A DNA stretch of 64,000 nt from assembly GCA_937873455.1 (NCBI GenBank), contig CALMYG010000006.1:62001-126000 (forward strand). Direction: 5' to 3'. Below the pieces are notes generated by a model. That model was not told the origin of the DNA, searched no databases, and saw nothing but the letters and a program-made list of their open reading frames with translations. This stretch comes from an uncultured Verrucomicrobiota bacterium (lineage in GTDB: Bacteria; Verrucomicrobiota; Kiritimatiellia; CAIVKH01). This document shows positions 32,188 to 43,225 of this stretch, in pieces. A program made the position numbers and the translations under genes. Position 1 is the stretch's first letter. Every line of letters starts with the position of its first letter.

Positions 32188-35100
32188 CTACAACTCCTCG
32201 AGCTTGAAGCGGAAGAAGAGGTTCGTCACGTCGCCAGAAACCGGCAAAAAGCGAACGGCGCCCGGACCGATCGGCAGGCCGTTGTTTTCGGATATGTTCC
32301 AATGCGCCCATGCGGCTTCAACCAGGCTGGTGCTGGTTTCCACCCAAACCGCGCGATGAGCGAGGTCATGGGTTAGGTAGTGCTGACCATCCGCCTCGAC
32401 GAGTTCCGCGCTCCAATACTCGAATGCATCATTCGGATTGGTATAGGTCAGAAACTCCTCGTAATTGGTGCGGCCATCGCCATCGGGATCAGCATCAGGG
32501 GCGGCATTGGGATCGTTAACATCGCCAAACCGGTCGGCTTGCCACTGCGCAAAACTCTGGCGGCCGGACAACTCGCCGTTGATCCAATCGGCCAGCAGCT
32601 TCACGCTGACATGATCGATTTCGGTGGAGCCGATCGGCGGCATGCGGCTGAAATTGTTGGAGGCGCCGATACGGTTCCAGATGATGCTGTGGGCCGTGTC
32701 GTTGGGAACGAGGAGGAGGTTGTTGGTGTTGCCGCCATTGCTCGCCGCCGAACCAAGCAGCATCGCCGTGTCGTGCAGCTTGACGAAGGAACGGGAGTCG
32801 AACATGCCGGGAACCGGACTGTCGGGACCCATATGGCAGTAGCTGCAGTTGACGGCGAGATAAGAGCGGGCGCGCACTTCGAGGCTGTATTCCTCCTCAT
32901 CCGGCCGGACGTAACGGGCCAGTTGGGCGGGATTGCCCAGGCTGTTGCTGGTGTAGCCTGCGTTTTCCAGCATGGTTATGAAATTCCCGGAGGCGTTGCC
33001 GATGGTACCGGGGCAATTCAACTGGCGGGTATTGAAACTGAGGGCGTGTCCACCGTCCGGATTGTGGCAAATCATACATTCAGCCCGACTGGGAATACGC
33101 CAGTCCTGGACCACCTGCTGCTCGTTGTTGGTGATGGTGAGCTCGAAATTAACGCCGGCGTCCGGAACAAGAATGGCTTGCGTTTCCTCTTCATTCCACT
33201 GGTAACTGACCCCATAGGCGCCGCCGGGATTTTTCACCAGTACACGGGTCTCCAATCGTTTTTTCGTGTCCGGGTTGCCCCGTTCCATCTCGATATCAAA
33301 ATGCTTCACCCACATCATGCCGTCGGGGTAGGTCCAATTGCCGTCCCGCGACATCCCGATCCGGTCGGTGGTGTTGGTAATGACGAACCAGCGGGACTTG
33401 ATCCCGTAGTCAGACCAAAATGAAAGATTGGGTTCATACCCGATGATGCCGGGATTGGGGGAGAGATCGGCGAGGTCGGCAAAAAAGCCGGTGGCGGATA
33501 ACGTCTCGGGGAAATTGGCGCCCTGGCTCGGGGTGGCGATCAACTTGCGAACAACGCCATCGCCGTGATCGAGCATGATAATGTCGCCGTTGGCCGGATT
33601 TATTCCGAAGGCAATCAAGCCACCCTCGCCGGTGATGCGCGTGACATTGGTGGCGCCAGCGGTTCGCTCAATCGTCCAGATGTTGCCGGAAACGTAATCC
33701 GCGCAAAGATACTTGCCGTACAGGCTGGAGTATGTCGTACCGCGGTATACAAAACCCCCGATGACGGAAAGCCCCTGGAACTCGCCAAATCCATGGGTGT
33801 ACTCCCACACCGGTCGCTCGTAGGTAAAGCCGGGTGGCGGGACGCGGTCAGGGCGGGGACCGGGGGCCGTTCCCTCAAAAAAGACCCATCCGCCATTGGA
33901 ACCGGGCGGCATAATGGTGACCTCCTCGCGGGCGGAATTGCCTACATCGGCCACCCACATTTCGCCGGTCAGTTCATCAAAGGAAAACTGCCACGGATTC
34001 CGCAGCCCGACGGCGAAGAACTCCGTACGCACGTTATTCGGGTTGACCGAAAGTCCATTAAAGCTGGTGGCGCCGACAAATGGATTGTCGGCGGGAATGG
34101 CGTAGCGGGCGTTGCCGCCATCCAGCGGAATGCCGGGGTGACTGTTGGGGGCGAGGCTCTCCGGCTTCTTGTCCACATCGATGCGAAGAATCGCCGACCA
34201 CATGTTGCTGTCGATGCGTTGGCTGTTATTGCGCCCATCCGGGCCGGGTCCGGTAAAGCCTTCATCGCCCATGCCAAGGTACAGGTAGCCATCCGGGCCG
34301 AAGACGATGTTGTTGATATTATGCACATTCAGAAGATTCCGGTGGTTGATCAACATCAACTCGGAGTTGGCATTCCCGGCGTTGGGGTTGCCGCCCTGGA
34401 CACTGAAGCGGCTAAGCCGGACAAAATCCTGGCCGCCCGTGCGATGGCAATAACTTACATAAAAGTAGCCGTTCTGGGCATAGTCGGGATGAAAGTTGAT
34501 GCCTTTTAATCCGAGTTCATTGCCGTCGTTGTAAATGCGCCCGCTGATGTCCATGAAGAGTACTTTTTGCGGGTTGGGTCCCCCCACCCCGGTGATGACA
34601 TAGATTCGCCCGTTGCGCTGGGCTACGAATATCCGGTTTGTCTCTCCCGGAGGGCTGGCCATGGCCGTCGGTGCGGAAAAGGTGATGCCGGGAAACGCGT
34701 CGGCAACGCTGAAGCTGGTCGGCGGCGGCTCCAGTGGAACCGTCACCGTGGTGTTGGGGATACGCGCATCGGAGGAGAAGGTAACGGTTACCGTTTCCGG
34801 CGCGGAATTTGAGCCGCCCGGCGTACTGACCCGGTAGGTGAAGGCGTCCTGCGCGGGCAGGCCGCTGGTATGCTGATACAGGATGCGACCGTCCGGCATC
34901 GGCGCGGCGGTTCCATGCGCCGGGGGCGTCACCACGATCAGGGTGGAGGGGTCGATGCTTCCAACATCATTTCGCAATACATCAATGCCGGCCTTGGACA
35001 GCCGCGGCATGACGATGGCATCCGGAGCGGTGGTGATGGTGTTGAGGTCGGGCGTGGTGATTTCCAGATCGTTGAAATAAAAGTTGTATTCTCCTCCGGT

Positions 35101-35757
35101 ACCGGCAGAAATATTCCAGAACCGTGTCCGGTCAATGGTCATATTGGCCCGGCTGACCAGCGTCCCGGTGTAGGTGTGGGTGGTTGTTCCGGCCCGGACT
35201 ACCGTGACCTCGTATTCCGTGGCCGAGGTCAGGGTGAAGGTGATATCCAATCCTTGATCGGTCCAGCCCATATCCGTCACCTGGTCGGACATCCGGTAAG
35301 AAGACTCGCCGCCGATAAACTCAAGGAACCAAAGGTGTTGTTGATCGCTGTTGGAAAGATGCACGGCGGTGATGCCGTTGTCTTCGATCCAGTTATTATC
35401 AAACCGGACGCGGAATACCGACCCCACGACGAGCGGTTCATTAAACGTCCGCTCCGCCCAGGTTGTTTGACCGTTGTTGGCATACAGGCCCCAGGCGCGG
35501 GGTCCGATATTCAGGTTTCCGGCGCCTTCGCCCATAAAGAAGCCGCCATTGGCGGGATCACCGGAGGTATTCAAATTCCACGATCCAAAACCAAAGCCGC
35601 CGTTCGATCCATTCGGCCACGAGGACGCATACACGGGCGCGCTCCCGCTATCGGAGGCATTGGTGATGATCACGGCATGGGCTTCGGAAATCAGCGCCAT
35701 CCAGCCCGCGGCCACGCACCACGCCAGCGGCGTTGCATTACGTTGCAATATCTTCAT
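32188..35757 (-). CDS. Secreted glucose/sorbosone dehydrogenase-diheme cytochrome c fusion
   Basis: 1,189 residues from ATG 35757 (GAGGAG site); signal peptide to about residue 28. Order: N-terminal beta-sandwich (~30-230), an Ig/cadherin-like module (PPAHGTAAPMPDGRILYQ...DAFTYRV), a six-bladed PQQ-type sugar dehydrogenase (~350-750; FVAQRNGRIYVI, GLRNPWQFSFDELTGEMWVADVG), then an HNE_0200-like domain with two heme motifs, CMICH and CSYCH, and a DPDGDGRTNYEE calcium repeat. It would oxidise a sugar or polyol outside the cell and pass electrons to its own hemes. Substrate unknown. The N-terminal promoter region (35758-35904) holds no gene. Confidence 0.9.
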   Translation of the reverse strand: MKILQRNATPLAWCVAAGWMALISEAHAVIITNASDSGSAPVYASSWPNGSNGGFGFGSWNLNTSGDPANGGFFMGEGAGNLNIGPRAWGLYANNGQTTWAERTFNEPLVVGSVFRVRFDNNWIEDNGITAVHLSNSDQQHLWFLEFIGGESSYRMSDQVTDMGWTDQGLDITFTLTSATEYEVTVVRAGTTTHTYTGTLVSRANMTIDRTRFWNISAGTGGEYNFYFNDLEITTPDLNTITTAPDAIVMPRLSKAGIDVLRNDVGSIDPSTLIVVTPPAHGTAAPMPDGRILYQHTSGLPAQDAFTYRVSTPGGSNSAPETVTVTFSSDARIPNTTVTVPLEPPPTSFSVADAFPGITFSAPTAMASPPGETNRIFVAQRNGRIYVITGVGGPNPQKVLFMDISGRIYNDGNELGLKGINFHPDYAQNGYFYVSYCHRTGGQDFVRLSRFSVQGGNPNAGNANSELMLINHRNLLNVHNINNIVFGPDGYLYLGMGDEGFTGPGPDGRNNSQRIDSNMWSAILRIDVDKKPESLAPNSHPGIPLDGGNARYAIPADNPFVGATSFNGLSVNPNNVRTEFFAVGLRNPWQFSFDELTGEMWVADVGNSAREEVTIMPPGSNGGWVFFEGTAPGPRPDRVPPPGFTYERPVWEYTHGFGEFQGLSVIGGFVYRGTTYSSLYGKYLCADYVSGNIWTIERTAGATNVTRITGEGGLIAFGINPANGDIIMLDHGDGVVRKLIATPSQGANFPETLSATGFFADLADLSPNPGIIGYEPNLSFWSDYGIKSRWFVITNTTDRIGMSRDGNWTYPDGMMWVKHFDIEMERGNPDTKKRLETRVLVKNPGGAYGVSYQWNEEETQAILVPDAGVNFELTITNNEQQVVQDWRIPSRAECMICHNPDGGHALSFNTRQLNCPGTIGNASGNFITMLENAGYTSNSLGNPAQLARYVRPDEEEYSLEVRARSYLAVNCSYCHMGPDSPVPGMFDSRSFVKLHDTAMLLGSAASNGGNTNNLLLVPNDTAHSIIWNRIGASNNFSRMPPIGSTEIDHVSVKLLADWINGELSGRQSFAQWQADRFGDVNDPNAAPDADPDGDGRTNYEEFLTYTNPNDAFEYWSAELVEADGQHYLTHDLAHRAVWVETSTSLVEAAWAHWNISENNGLPIGPGAVRFLPVSGDVTNLFFRFKLEEL

Positions 35758-35904
35758 TTCCTGCTCCTCATGGTTATCCACACACACTGGAACCGCACAC
35801 ACGAAGAAAATCCGCGCCCGCAACCCCGCCAAGGTAAAACGTATTACCATTATACCCCGATGCGGGCATCGGGTAAAACATTATCGGCCGCAACGGACAA
35901 AAAA

Positions 35905-36027
35905 GGGCGCATCTCCGAGTTTGTGCAAAGGTTCCTTGTAGGCCGGGGCTCTGTCCCCGGCGCCTCTCCGCCGACCGCAGAGGGTCGGCCTACACCAAGG
36001 CACTTGTCAAAACTCGGAGATGCGCCC
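35905..36027 (+). mobile_element. 123-bp MITE with perfect 18-bp TIRs and 9-bp target duplication
   Basis: The ends GGGCGCATCTCCGAGTTT (35905-35922) and AAACTCGGAGATGCGCCC (36010-36027) are perfect inverted repeats. GACAAAAAA occurs directly on both sides (35896-35904 and 36028-36036), a 9-bp target-site duplication. Inside are two 7-bp hairpins between TGTAGG and CCTACA (about 35938-35994). No coding capacity; a transposase would have to be supplied in trans. It lies between the DUF1015 gene and the cytochrome fusion gene. Confidence 0.85.
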
Positions 36028-36107
36028 GACAAAAAATGCACCGCCAGCACCAAACAAAAAGGCGGCGCGCGGATAAAGGAGGCCAGAACCTGGCGGCATT
36101 CCGTGAT

Positions 36108-37328
36108 TTAGTGGAGTTCGTGGACAAATAGTCCCGAACGGAGCTTGGGCTCGAACCAGGTGCTCTTGGGCGGCATGATCTGGTCGGCATCGGCAATCGC
36201 CATCAGTTGTTCGACGGTGGTCGGATACACCGAAAAAGCCACCGCTGCGCGCCCGGCATCCACTTTTTTACGGATACGCTCTATGCTGTCAAAGCCACCC
36301 GCGTATTCAATCCGGCTATTGGTGCGCGGATCGTCGATGCCCAAAACCGGACCGAGCAAGCGCGATTGCAGCACACTAACATCCAGCGCGGAAACCGGGT
36401 CGGCAGCCGGATCGGACGCCCAGGTCAGCCCATACCAGCGCCCGCCCAGATACATGGAAATTTCTCCCGGCCGCTCCGGCATTTCCGGGGCGGGTTCGGT
36501 GACGGTAAATACATTGCGGGTCTTGTTTAAAAAGGCCTCGGGAGTCAACCCGTTCAGATCCTTCAGCGTCCGGTTATACGCCAACACCTTTAAATGGCTG
36601 GCCGGGAAAAGCACGGCGGGAAACCAGTTGTATTCTTCATCGCCGCGGTGTTTTGGATTCGCGGCACGGCGCTCCATGCCGGCGCGCGCGGCGGCGGCGG
36701 TCCGATGATGGCCGTCGGCCACGTAGGCCAGCGGAATTCCGTCAAACGCGGTTACCCAGGCGTCGGCATCGGCAATTTTCCACACTTCATGCCGGATACC
36801 GTCGATCGCGGTAAAATCCAACAACGGCGCCGGACGCACCGCGGCGTCGATCATCGCGGCAATCGAAGCATCGTCACGGAACAAGAGAAAGATCGGTCCG
36901 GTATGGGCGCCGGTAACCTGCACATGGCGGGTGCGCTGGTCTTCCACCGGCTTCTTGGTTTTTTCGTGTTTTCGAATGATGTTGTTTTCGTAGTCCTCAA
37001 TATGGCAGCAGGCGACGACGCCGGTTTGACGGTGTTCGCCGAGGGTGATGCGGTAAACGTACAGCGCCGGTTCGGACTCCTTCACCAACCACCCTTCGCG
37101 GAGAAACAACCGCAGGTTTTTCGCGGCGGTTTCGTGGTCGATACCGGAGGCGTGGTCGTAGTCGTTCGGCAAATCCACTTCCGGGCGTTCGACGTGGAGA
37201 AAACTGCGCGGGTTGGTTTCGGCCAGGACGCGGGCGTCTTCGAGTTCGCCGACGTCATACGGCAAACTGGCAACGTCACGGGCCAATTCGGGTGGCGGTC
37301 TTACGGCTTGAAAGGCTTGTATCTTCAT
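36108..37328 (-). CDS. DUF1015-family protein
   Basis: 406 residues, the standard family length. Visible blocks: VASLPYDV near the N-terminus, NPRSFLHVERPE, the central GVVACCHIEDYENNIIRKHEKTKKPVEDQRTRH, and YVADGHHRTAAA, the family hallmark. DUF1015 proteins are related to the ParB/sulfiredoxin-like fold, and some members are reported to be free serine kinases feeding amino-acid synthesis; whether that holds here is not shown. It begins about 100 bp after the MITE at 37432-37643 and is probably monocistronic. Confidence 0.88.
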   Translation of the reverse strand: MKIQAFQAVRPPPELARDVASLPYDVGELEDARVLAETNPRSFLHVERPEVDLPNDYDHASGIDHETAAKNLRLFLREGWLVKESEPALYVYRITLGEHRQTGVVACCHIEDYENNIIRKHEKTKKPVEDQRTRHVQVTGAHTGPIFLLFRDDASIAAMIDAAVRPAPLLDFTAIDGIRHEVWKIADADAWVTAFDGIPLAYVADGHHRTAAAARAGMERRAANPKHRGDEEYNWFPAVLFPASHLKVLAYNRTLKDLNGLTPEAFLNKTRNVFTVTEPAPEMPERPGEISMYLGGRWYGLTWASDPAADPVSALDVSVLQSRLLGPVLGIDDPRTNSRIEYAGGFDSIERIRKKVDAGRAAVAFSVYPTTVEQLMAIADADQIMPPKSTWFEPKLRSGLFVHELH

Positions 37329-37431
37329 GGTGGTTGTCCTGAATATCCGCCGAAGTATCCACGGATTTCCGATTTTGACAAATCGGAAGTACGCCCGCTG
37401 CGGTTTTCAGGCTTCGAGGCGGGATTATGCC

Positions 37432-37643
37432 GGGCGCATCCCCGATTGGTTGACTTGTTCGTGACACCACATACCTGAAGCCCGTTCATGACATGAAGGG
37501 GTTTGATCATGCGGTGCGTGAGCCAGGCAGGAATCCGTCGGCGGCGCATAAAAAAGACCGGCTTGTTGCGCCATCCCCTTTAAAATCTTCATGAACTGAA
37601 TGATGAACGAAATGACATCAGTCAGTGAGTCCGGGATGCGCCC
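37432..37643 (+). mobile_element. MITE-like element, copy 2 (212 bp), inserted at a stop codon
   Basis: The left end GGGCGCATCCCCGATTGG and the right end ...CCGGGATGCGCCC are inverted matches (first 11 bp exact). The flanks GATTATGCC (37423-37431) and GGTTATGCC (37644-37652) form a 9-bp duplication with one mismatch. The right flank contains the pyrophosphatase stop codon (37646-37648). The body matches copy 1. It occupies most of the 317-bp gap between these genes; the remaining ~100 bp hold nothing recognisable. Confidence 0.75.
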
Positions 37644-37645
37644 GG

Positions 37646-39319
37646 TTATGCCGGAACCGATCCGTCAGGCTCGCCGATCCGGGACAGCAAGGTGATGATA
37701 TGCGGCAACAGTTGTTTTTTACGGCTGACCACATTGCCCATCTCAAACAAGCGATCCTCGCGGGGCGGATAATCGACCGCGCTGACAAAGTCCCGATGCC
37801 CGGCGACCATCAACAAGCTGTTCTGGCGGGTGATATCGGTGACCATCAGACAAACAAAGTGATACCCTCGCTTTTTGACCAGCTTGTCGAGGGCGGCCTC
37901 GATTTCCGCCTTGCGGTTCCAGAAACGATCCAGCCCGTTTTCCTCAATCTGGGCCACGGCAAACTTCCATCCGCCCTCCTCGTAATCCTTGCAGTCCAGG
38001 CGCACCGCCTTGTCCGGCGAGTACATTTCCAGCGCGGAACCGGCGGCGAAGAAGTCGGAAGCAAACGCATCGATATCCACTTCGGCCGCTTGGGCGATCC
38101 AGGCCAGCATGGCGCGGTCGATATCGGTCGTGGTGGGCGAGGTCAATTTAAGTGTATCGGAAATCATGCCGGCGGCCAGGCAGTAGGCAATCGGCTTGGC
38201 CGGGGTTAATCCGTGGCTGTGATAAAACCGCGCCACCATGGTGCAGGTGGACCCGACCGGCTCGTTGTGAAAACGAATCGGCTCGCGCGATACCAATCCG
38301 CCGCCCAGTCGATGGTGATCGATCACTTCGACGATCTCCGCCTCGTCCGCGCCGGTGACCGCCTGGCCGATCTCATTATGATCGACGAGAATCAACCGGG
38401 TGGGTTCCGGATTCACCAGGTCGGACTTGGAAAATACCGCGACCAACCGTTGCCGGTCATCCACCACGGGAAAGAGCACTTGCGGCGACTTCTGGACCTG
38501 TTTGCGAATATCCTGAAGCAGCGCATCCTCGGAAAACGAGAGGTAGTCGGCATCAATGGCCCGGGTGATCCGTTTGGCTCCGCGAATCAGGAGCGTGGTG
38601 GTGGCGGTATCGAGCGGGCTGGTGAGTACGGTCACCCCTTTTTCCCGGGCGAGCGAGATCAACCCGGATGACAAGGCATAACCGCCGGTGACGACAAGGC
38701 CGCGCACGCCGTATTCAATGGCCGGCAACTGCACCGTGGGCCGGTCGCCGGCCACAATAACCAAATTGGCGGAGGGAAATTGGTGCATGCGCTTGGTGAA
38801 GTTATCCGCGCTCATCGCGCCGACCATCATGGTGAGGGTTTCCTCACGCTCCGGCTCTTCGGCATGTTGAAAGGAGCCATGAATGACTTTTGCGATCCGG
38901 GAAAGACTGGACTCGACGTTGCGGTTGTCGATCGGGTCGTCGCTATCGGGCAACAACAACTCCAACAAGTTCAACAACGAGCACATGCCGCGCACATTGC
39001 CTTGTCCGTCAAGAACGGGAATGGCCCGCAATCCGCGATTACGCATCCGTTCATAAACATCCACCAGGGAGTCGGAATCCAACGCGGTCACGACATCCCG
39101 CCGACCAATGCGCCCGGCGCGCGGGCGGACATCGAGCAGGATCGTCGGCAGCGGAATGCCGGCGCGCTCCAGCGCCATGCGGGTGCGGGCGTTGGCATCG
39201 CCGCAGGCGGCTGCCACGGCGTCGGGGCGGGTCGTCAAACGCAAAAAATCCGCATAGCCGATGGCCGAGCAAATGGCATCGGTGTCCGGATTTTTATGGC
39301 CGATTACATAGGTAGTCAT
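37646..39319 (-). CDS. Manganese-dependent inorganic diphosphatase with CBS-DRTGG insert
   Basis: 557 residues. Family II pyrophosphatase N-terminus VIGHKNPDTDAICSAIGYADFL, then CBS repeat (~70-125), a DRTGG-like domain (~180-260; VTGGYALSSG), a second CBS, and the rest of the catalytic core with VDHNE and EVIDHHRLGG (DHH motif), ending in the DHHA2-type domain. CBS domains of this family bind adenine nucleotides and regulate activity. It hydrolyses pyrophosphate, pulling biosynthesis forward. Its start overlaps the rsmE stop by 4 bp, and a MITE abuts its stop codon. Confidence 0.93.
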   Translation of the reverse strand: MTTYVIGHKNPDTDAICSAIGYADFLRLTTRPDAVAAACGDANARTRMALERAGIPLPTILLDVRPRAGRIGRRDVVTALDSDSLVDVYERMRNRGLRAIPVLDGQGNVRGMCSLLNLLELLLPDSDDPIDNRNVESSLSRIAKVIHGSFQHAEEPEREETLTMMVGAMSADNFTKRMHQFPSANLVIVAGDRPTVQLPAIEYGVRGLVVTGGYALSSGLISLAREKGVTVLTSPLDTATTTLLIRGAKRITRAIDADYLSFSEDALLQDIRKQVQKSPQVLFPVVDDRQRLVAVFSKSDLVNPEPTRLILVDHNEIGQAVTGADEAEIVEVIDHHRLGGGLVSREPIRFHNEPVGSTCTMVARFYHSHGLTPAKPIAYCLAAGMISDTLKLTSPTTTDIDRAMLAWIAQAAEVDIDAFASDFFAAGSALEMYSPDKAVRLDCKDYEEGGWKFAVAQIEENGLDRFWNRKAEIEAALDKLVKKRGYHFVCLMVTDITRQNSLLMVAGHRDFVSAVDYPPREDRLFEMGNVVSRKKQLLPHIITLLSRIGEPDGSVPA

Positions 39320-40089
39320 AAGGGCTCCGTGGCGCGATCCGGCGGGCGAGCCGTCGGCGCGAATTCATAGTGGAGGATACTGAGTACAAACAAGGCGGCG
39401 GTCTCGCTCCGCAGAACCTGACCGCCCAGCGTAACCATGCGGGCGCCGGCGTTGCGGGCGGCGGCGCGCTCGCGGGCGGTGAGGTCGCCTTCCGGTCCGA
39501 CGAGAAACGCAATCCGGCGGGGCGGATGCGCGCGCGCCGCCTGCACCACCTCGCGCAACGGAAGGCTGTCCGGATCCAGCGAGCAGGTCATCCACACATC
39601 AAAGCGAGGCATGGCGGCGATGTAGTCCAGCAGCGGAGTGACCGGATGGATATCGGGCAGCCACAAGGCGCCGGACTGCTTGGCCGCGCTCAAGGCGATT
39701 TTCCGCCAACGATCACGTTTGCCCGCGTCTTCACCGGCCTTAAGCCTCACCACGCCTTGGTCGGTAATCACCGGCACGATGCCGGTCACGCCGAGTTCCG
39801 TGGCTTTCTGGATGATAAAATCCATTTTTTGCTCGCGAGGTACGGCTTGAATCAGGGTGATCTCCACCTCGGGCGGCGGAACCGTGATCTGGCGCAACAC
39901 GGAAAGCCGCGCCTCCCGCCGGGATGCTTCCTCGATGCGGGCCACCGCCTGCCGGCCGCGGCCATCCATGAGCAACACCTGATCCTCCACCTTGCCTCGC
40001 AACACATGCAGCAGATGATGGGCCTCTTCGCCGGCCAAGGTCATCCGGTCGTTTGACCAGTGTTCCGGTTCTATGTAATACCGCATCAT
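39316..40089 (-). CDS. rsmE: 16S rRNA (uracil1498-N3)-methyltransferase
   Basis: 257 residues from ATG 40089 (a second ATG follows immediately). SPOUT-fold signatures: EEAHHLLHVLRGKVEDQV near the N-terminus, PREQKMDFIIQKATELGVTGIVPV, and the knot region FLVGPEGDLTARE...LGGQVLRSETAAL. It methylates U1498 of 16S rRNA. The longer frame upstream is rejected because it overlaps the ppdK terminator. It is followed by the pyrophosphatase with an ATGA overlap. Confidence 0.95.
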   Translation of the reverse strand: MMRYYIEPEHWSNDRMTLAGEEAHHLLHVLRGKVEDQVLLMDGRGRQAVARIEEASRREARLSVLRQITVPPPEVEITLIQAVPREQKMDFIIQKATELGVTGIVPVITDQGVVRLKAGEDAGKRDRWRKIALSAAKQSGALWLPDIHPVTPLLDYIAAMPRFDVWMTCSLDPDSLPLREVVQAARAHPPRRIAFLVGPEGDLTARERAAARNAGARMVTLGGQVLRSETAALFVLSILHYEFAPTARPPDRATEPL

Positions 40090-40195
40090 GTCGTTTGCTC
40101 CACCCGGAAACCTCGCGTCGCGTCCGTGGACCCGACAATCCTTACGGGAGCGGGAGGCGGTTGGCAATCCCGCTCTTACGCCGAAAGGGTTGAGG

Positions 40196-40229
40196 AAAAA
40201 ACAAGGCGCGCCGAATCCGGCGCGCCTTG
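40196..40229 (-). terminator. Terminator of ppdK
   Basis: CAAGGCGCGCCG (40202-40213) and CGGCGCGCCTTG (40218-40229) form a perfect 12-bp stem with a 4-nt loop, followed on the minus strand by TTTTTT. It lies 25 bp after the ppdK stop and separates ppdK from rsmE. Confidence 0.95.
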
Positions 40230-40253
40230 CGAAGCTGGTAACCGCTGCCTGGG

Positions 40254-43025
<2,772 letters not shown>

Positions 43026-43136
43026 GTCTATGAGATCTCCTGTCTGTGAATTAACCCGTACTCGGGAAAAAGTAGGCAGAGACTAACAAAGCAGGGCCGG
43101 GAGTCAAGCGCCGACAACACGGCGCAACGGGCGTGT

Positions 43137-43225
43137 GGGACGCATCCTTGATTGGCCGGTTTCAGCGTGACACAGGCATCCTTGCCCGTGCACGGACCCG
43201 AGTCAGGCGGGAATCCGTCGGCGGA
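43137..43225 (+). repeat. Truncated MITE-like element, copy 3
   Basis: The left portion matches copies 1 and 2: GACGCATCCTTGATTGGCC, CAGCGTGACACAGGCATCCTTGCC, GTGCACGGACC and CAGGCGGGAATCCGTCGGCG. The right half and right inverted repeat are missing; the match stops at the end of the amidohydrolase gene. Like the other copies it lies just 3' of a gene. Confidence 0.65.
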
